Origin: JBDTLH01 sp039934875
Lineage (GTDB): Bacteria; Acidobacteriota; Terriglobia; Terriglobales; Acidobacteriaceae
NCBI GenBank assembly: GCA_039934875.1
Contig: JBDTLH010000368.1
Span: 1-9,664, forward strand
Reading direction: 5' to 3'
DNA length: 9,664 nucleotides
Shown here: piece after piece, positions 6,592 to 9,664 of the stretch
How the letters are laid out: every line of letters begins with the position of its first letter
Position numbering within the stretch: the first letter of the stretch is position 1
Position numbers and translations under genes: made by a program
The notes under the pieces: generated by a model
Database searches by the model: none
What the model was told of the DNA's origin: nothing
Seen by the model: only the letters and a program-made list of their open reading frames with translations

Positions 6592-8424
6592 TCAGCGATA
6601 GCTTGCTGCCTGCATCTCAAACATTTCGGCGTAGCGTCTTCCCAGCGCCATCAAATGGCTGTGGCTGCCCTCTTCCGCGATCCGACCATTCGCCAGCACC
6701 ACGATGCGGTCCGCCATGCGCACCGTGGAAAACCGATGGGAGATAAACAGCGCCATCTTGCCCGCCGTCAACTCCGCAAAGCGCTCAAACACCTCGAATT
6801 CGCTGCGTGCATCGAGCGCCGCCGTCGGCTCATCGAGAATCAGCAACTGCGCATCCCGCAGGTACGCCCGCGCCAGCGCCAGTTTCTGCCACTCCCCGCC
6901 CGAAAGATCGACGCCGCTCTCAAAGCGCCGCCCCAGCATCTGCTGATAGCTGCCCCCCAGCTTTGCAATCACCTCATCCGCCAGACTCTTGTGCGCGGCA
7001 TTCACAATCCGCTCCCGGTTTCCTATATCTTCGATGCGCCCCACTGCGATGTTCTCGCTCGCCGTCATCTCGTAGCGCATGAAATCCTGAAAGATCACCC
7101 CGATCTCGCGATACAGATCATCGAGGTCGTATTCGCGCAAATCGACGCCGTCCAGCAGTATCTCTCCTTCACTGGGATCGTATAGCCGCGTAATCAACTT
7201 CACAATCGTGGTTTTGCCCTCGCCATTTTCGCCGATCAGCGCCACCCGCTCCCCCGGTGACAGCTTGAAGTTCAAGCGATTGATAATCAGCCGCTCCGCA
7301 CCCGGATAGCGGAACGACACATCGCGGAATTCAAAGCCGCGCACAATCGGACGCGGCGCGGGCAATGCCCTGGGCTTCGACTGGATGGTCGGCTTCATCT
7401 CAAAGAAGGCCAGCAGATCGGTGAGGAACAGCGCCTGGTCCGCGATGCTCGATAGGGTCGAGAATATCTGCTGGATATTCGAACTCGCCTGCAAAATCGC
7501 TCCGGTCAGCATGGTCAAATCGCCAATCGTGAGCGCGCCCACCACCGTCCGCCATATCACATAAGCGTAGGCGGAGTAGTAGCCGGCCTGCCCAATCGTT
7601 GAGAGCGCCATCCCCGCCGCCAGCCTTCTCTTTGAGAGCGCTACATTCTCCTCATAAATCTGATCGGACATTTTGGTGAAGCGGTCGGTGATGAACCCGC
7701 TCAGCCCGAAGAGCTTCAGCTCCTTCGCCGCCTCCTTGCTTCCTCCTAGAATGCGCAGATAATCGAGCTGCCGCCGGATCGGAGTCTGGCGAAAATTCTT
7801 CGCGTATCCCAAAAATGCAAAATGGCTCTCGCCGATGAACGCCGGCAGCACTCCGATCGTCAGCAGCACCATCAGCCAAGGCGAGAACTTCACGATCAGC
7901 ACCGTCAACGAAAGTGAAATCGCAACCTGCTGCACCAGCCGCCCAATCGACTGGATCATCCCCAGCCGATCGGTGGCCTGCACCCGCGCCCGCTCCAGGC
8001 GGTCATAAAAAACTGGATCTTCATACGCGATCAAATCGAGTTGCGCGGCGTGGCGCATGACCTCAATGCTGACGTGCCGGGTATATTTATCCGCCAGCAA
8101 CTGGTCCAGATAATCAATCACCCGCGCGAATACCGCCGACAGCACCTCCAGCCCGAACCCAATCGCCACCAGCCACCACAATTGCGTGGGGATCGCCAGA
8201 TGCGGCGTCGGTTTCACCACCGCCACGATGATGTCCACGATCCGCTTGCCTATGATCAAAATCCCGATGGGCAATACCGAGGTCACGATGCGGCCCACGA
8301 TGCCCAGCGTAACCACGGCAGGGCCTGAATCCCAGACGATCTTCAGCACCGGCGGCAGATTGCGCAAAGCCGTCAGCCGCTCCTGCCACGCGCTCTTGAA
8401 ATCCTTCTCTGCCGTCTGTGTCAT
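6592..8424 (-). CDS. ABC exporter, fused membrane and ATPase domains
   Basis: This 610-residue half-transporter would work as a dimer in the inner membrane, using ATP to export an unknown substrate. Hydrophobic segments lie at about 36-58, 69-88, 145-185 and 255-310, consistent with a type I exporter membrane domain. The ATPase carries Walker A GENGEGKT (398-405, K404), a Q-loop in VIFQDFMRYEMTASENIA, the signature LSGGEWQ (507-513, a variant of LSGGQ), Walker B LLILDEPTAALD (D531, catalytic E532) and H-loop H563. All residues needed for ATP hydrolysis are present. The ATG at 8424 (MTQTAEKDF) was chosen because it gives the usual family length of about 600. The frame stays open to 8571, but that stretch is Cys/Arg-rich and has no ribosome site. 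The gene stands 129 bp upstream of the glucan synthase on the same strand. Glucan export is possible by analogy with NdvA/ChvA, but the ATPase motifs are not specifically NdvA-like. Lipid or peptide export is equally possible. Confidence 0.9.
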   Translation of the reverse strand: MTQTAEKDFKSAWQERLTALRNLPPVLKIVWDSGPAVVTLGIVGRIVTSVLPIGILIIGKRIVDIIVAVVKPTPHLAIPTQLWWLVAIGFGLEVLSAVFARVIDYLDQLLADKYTRHVSIEVMRHAAQLDLIAYEDPVFYDRLERARVQATDRLGMIQSIGRLVQQVAISLSLTVLIVKFSPWLMVLLTIGVLPAFIGESHFAFLGYAKNFRQTPIRRQLDYLRILGGSKEAAKELKLFGLSGFITDRFTKMSDQIYEENVALSKRRLAAGMALSTIGQAGYYSAYAYVIWRTVVGALTIGDLTMLTGAILQASSNIQQIFSTLSSIADQALFLTDLLAFFEMKPTIQSKPRALPAPRPIVRGFEFRDVSFRYPGAERLIINRLNFKLSPGERVALIGENGEGKTTIVKLITRLYDPSEGEILLDGVDLREYDLDDLYREIGVIFQDFMRYEMTASENIAVGRIEDIGNRERIVNAAHKSLADEVIAKLGGSYQQMLGRRFESGVDLSGGEWQKLALARAYLRDAQLLILDEPTAALDARSEFEVFERFAELTAGKMALFISHRFSTVRMADRIVVLANGRIAEEGSHSHLMALGRRYAEMFEMQAASYR

Positions 8425-8489
8425 TGATGAACAGTATCCACGGACACACCTTCGCGTCGCGTCCAGATGGACTCCAATCTCGTGAGATG

Positions 8490-8516
8490 CACAAAACCCT
8501 TGCACAGTTTTTTGTG
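8490..8516. promoter_or_regulatory. Inverted repeat upstream of the ABC exporter gene
   Basis: CACAAAA (8490-8496) and TTTTGTG (8510-8516) are perfect 7-bp inverted repeats separated by 13 bp. TGCACA also occurs twice within and next to the element. It lies 66-92 bp upstream of the exporter ATG, where a repressor site could sit. I could not find a convincing promoter pair next to it. This is tentative. Confidence 0.25.
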
Positions 8517-8552
8517 AATCCCTCGATTGGCGCCCTCGCGCCGAAACGCAGC

Positions 8553-8590
8553 AAACCCGGCACATGATCATCGTTGACCGAGCGCCGGGT
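8553..8590 (-). terminator. Terminator-like hairpin after the aldehyde dehydrogenase gene
   Basis: On the minus strand ACCCGGC (8590-8584) pairs with GCCGGGT (8561-8555). A G-U and a C-G pair extend this to about 9 bp around an 18-nt loop. Only three T residues follow directly (8555-8553), with more Ts a few bases later, so it is a weak match to a factor-independent terminator. Its place, 78 bp after the dehydrogenase stop and before the exporter gene, fits a transcript end. Confidence 0.35.
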
Positions 8591-8591
8591 C

Positions 8592-8668
8592 TGCTTATTG
8601 CTAATTGCTAATTGCTTATTGCTAATTGCTTATTGCCAATTGCTTATTGCCAATTGCTTATTGCTTAT
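8592..8668. repeat. Heptanucleotide tandem array, 11 copies
   Basis: Eleven uninterrupted 7-bp units fill 77 bp. Three variants occur: A = TGCTTAT, B = TGCTAAT and C = TGCCAAT, in the plus-strand order A B B A B A C A C A A. Most of it is also a 14-bp composite (A followed by B or C). The last base of the array, 8668, is the final base of the dehydrogenase stop codon (TAA on the minus strand, 8670-8668). Such arrays resemble the short tandemly repeated sequences known from cyanobacteria and other bacteria, and they often vary in copy number. Confidence 0.95.
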
Positions 8669-9664
8669 TACAGCATCACGCAAACCGACTTCTTCTGCAG
8701 ATAGAGATCCAGCGCATCGTGCCCCATCTCTCGTCCCCATCCGGATTGGTGGTACCCACCGAACGGCATCGAGGCGTCGAAGACGTTGTAGCAATTCACC
8801 CACACCGTGCCCGCCTGCAACTGCTCCGCCATGCGATGCGCCTTGCTGATGTCGCGCGTCCATATCCCCGCCGCGAGCCCGTAAATCGTGTCATGCGCAT
8901 GCGCCACCACTTCATCGGTTGACTTGAACGGTATCGCCGTCACCACCGGCCCGAATATCTCCTCCTGCACCACCTTCATCTTCGGAGTCGTATCCACCAA
9001 CACCGTCGGCTGCACAAAATATCCCTTCTCGCCCTGCCGCTTGCCGCCGGTCGTCGCCTTCGCGCCCTCTTGAAATCCCGATTCCAGATATCCGCACACC
9101 CGGTCCAGTTGCTCCTGCGAGACCAGCGGGCCCATCTGCGATCCCTTCTCCATCCCCGGGCCCACCCTGATCTTTTGCGCCGCGTCCGAAATCCCGGCCA
9201 CGAATTTATCGAATATCTGCTCCTCCACATACAGCCGCGAACCCGCGCAGCACGTCTGCCCCTGATTGAAAAATATCGCCGTCGAAGCGCCGCGCACCGC
9301 CGCCTCCACATCCGCATCTTCAAACACAATGTTCGGAGACTTGCCGCCCAACTCCAGCGATACCTTCTTCAGGTTGCTCTCTCCCGCAGCTTTCAAAATC
9401 AGCTTGCCGACCTCGGTCGATCCGGTGAACGCTACCTTATCTACATCCGGATGCGCCGCCAGCGCCGCGCCCGCCGTCTCTCCAAATCCGGTAACGATAT
9501 TCACCACGCCATCGGGGAACCCTGCCTCCTGAATCAACTCACCCAATCGCAGCGCTGACAATGGAGTCTGCTCCGCCGGCTTCAACACCACCGTGCATCC
9601 CGTGGCCAGCGCCGGACCCAGCTTCCACGCCGCCATCAGCAACGGGAAATTCCACGGAATGATC
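8668..9664 (-). CDS. NAD(P)-dependent aldehyde dehydrogenase, C-terminal two thirds (5' end outside window)
   Basis: The frame is open from the window edge, beginning with IIPWNFPLLMAAWKLGPALA, so the true start lies upstream. It encodes 332 residues to TAA. Key ALDH residues are present: the PWNF Asn (codon 9651-9649), FTGSTEVGK of the cofactor site, the general-base Glu in LELGGKSPN (9354-9352), the nucleophile Cys in NQGQTCCAGSR (9252-9250, first of the two Cys), and the Glu in EEIFGPVV (8961-8959). The spacing between these four is 99, 34 and 97 residues, identical to Asn169, Glu268, Cys302 and Glu399 of mammalian ALDH2, so no gap is needed across the core. By this numbering the end falls at about 495, close to the family's 500. 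It should oxidise an aldehyde to the acid in the cytoplasm. The ALDH1/2-like core and the C-terminal SMPFGGYHQSGWGREMG support this class. The substrate is not determined. A second TAA follows the stop in frame, and then the heptamer array. Confidence 0.95.
   Translation of the reverse strand, partial: IIPWNFPLLMAAWKLGPALATGCTVVLKPAEQTPLSALRLGELIQEAGFPDGVVNIVTGFGETAGAALAAHPDVDKVAFTGSTEVGKLILKAAGESNLKKVSLELGGKSPNIVFEDADVEAAVRGASTAIFFNQGQTCCAGSRLYVEEQIFDKFVAGISDAAQKIRVGPGMEKGSQMGPLVSQEQLDRVCGYLESGFQEGAKATTGGKRQGEKGYFVQPTVLVDTTPKMKVVQEEIFGPVVTAIPFKSTDEVVAHAHDTIYGLAAGIWTRDISKAHRMAEQLQAGTVWVNCYNVFDASMPFGGYHQSGWGREMGHDALDLYLQKKSVCVML

Noticed and set aside
8425..8571. 49-codon N-terminal extension of the ABC exporter
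   Set aside because: It is open in frame but Cys/Arg-rich, has no ribosome site at 8571, and overlaps the hairpin and inverted repeat. The start at 8424 gives the normal family length.
8592..8668. Heptamer array as a CRISPR or origin-type iteron array
   Set aside because: Units are directly abutting 7-mers with no spacers, and no Cas or replication gene is nearby. It is a simple tandem repeat.
8574..8849. Plus-strand frame with repeating LLIANCL-like hydrophobic peptide
   Set aside because: The periodic peptide is just the translation of the 7-bp array (three units make seven codons). The rest is antisense to the dehydrogenase, and no ribosome site was seen.

Overview
The window holds five genes, all on the minus strand, so transcription runs from the high coordinates to the low. 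The gene content suggests an acidobacterium of the Terriglobia type. The evidence is a large outer-membrane receptor with a carboxypeptidase-regulatory-like N-terminal domain, a GT84 glucan synthase, and an intergenic TCATCCTGAGCGA-type repeat that I remember as common in that phylum. This placement rests on family knowledge and memory, not on a search.

Layout in order of transcription. (1) 9664-8668: an NAD(P)-dependent aldehyde dehydrogenase whose N-terminus lies outside the window; all catalytic residues seen are intact. (2) 8668-8425: a gene-free stretch with an 11-copy heptanucleotide tandem array touching the dehydrogenase stop codon, a terminator-like hairpin, and an inverted repeat upstream of the next gene. 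(3) 8424-6592: a one-polypeptide ABC exporter (membrane domain plus ATPase). (4) 6591-6463: a short gap with two near-identical copies of a 27-bp repeat. (5) 6462-1933: a 1509-residue membrane protein with the N-terminal, GT84 glycosyltransferase and middle glycoamylase-like (cyclization) domains of cyclic beta-1,2-glucan synthases, but no C-terminal GH94 phosphorylase domain. (6) 1929-1900: a sigma70-like promoter starting 3 bp after the synthase stop. (7) 1859-537: a ROK-family transcriptional regulator without the family's zinc-binding cysteine motif. (8) 501-1: the start of a TonB-dependent-receptor-like outer membrane protein, 35 bp after the regulator and with a strong ribosome binding site, cut by the window edge.

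How they may work together: the regulator and receptor look like a two-gene operon driven from the promoter at 1900-1929, a plausible sugar-responsive uptake unit. The exporter next to the glucan synthase recalls the functional pairing of NdvA/ChvA with NdvB/ChvB, but this exporter is not recognisably of the NdvA subfamily, so the link is inferred from position only. The dehydrogenase looks unrelated. I see no mobile element, CRISPR array, RNA gene or defence system. The most unusual item is the glucan synthase that ends at the boundary where a phosphorylase domain would normally begin.
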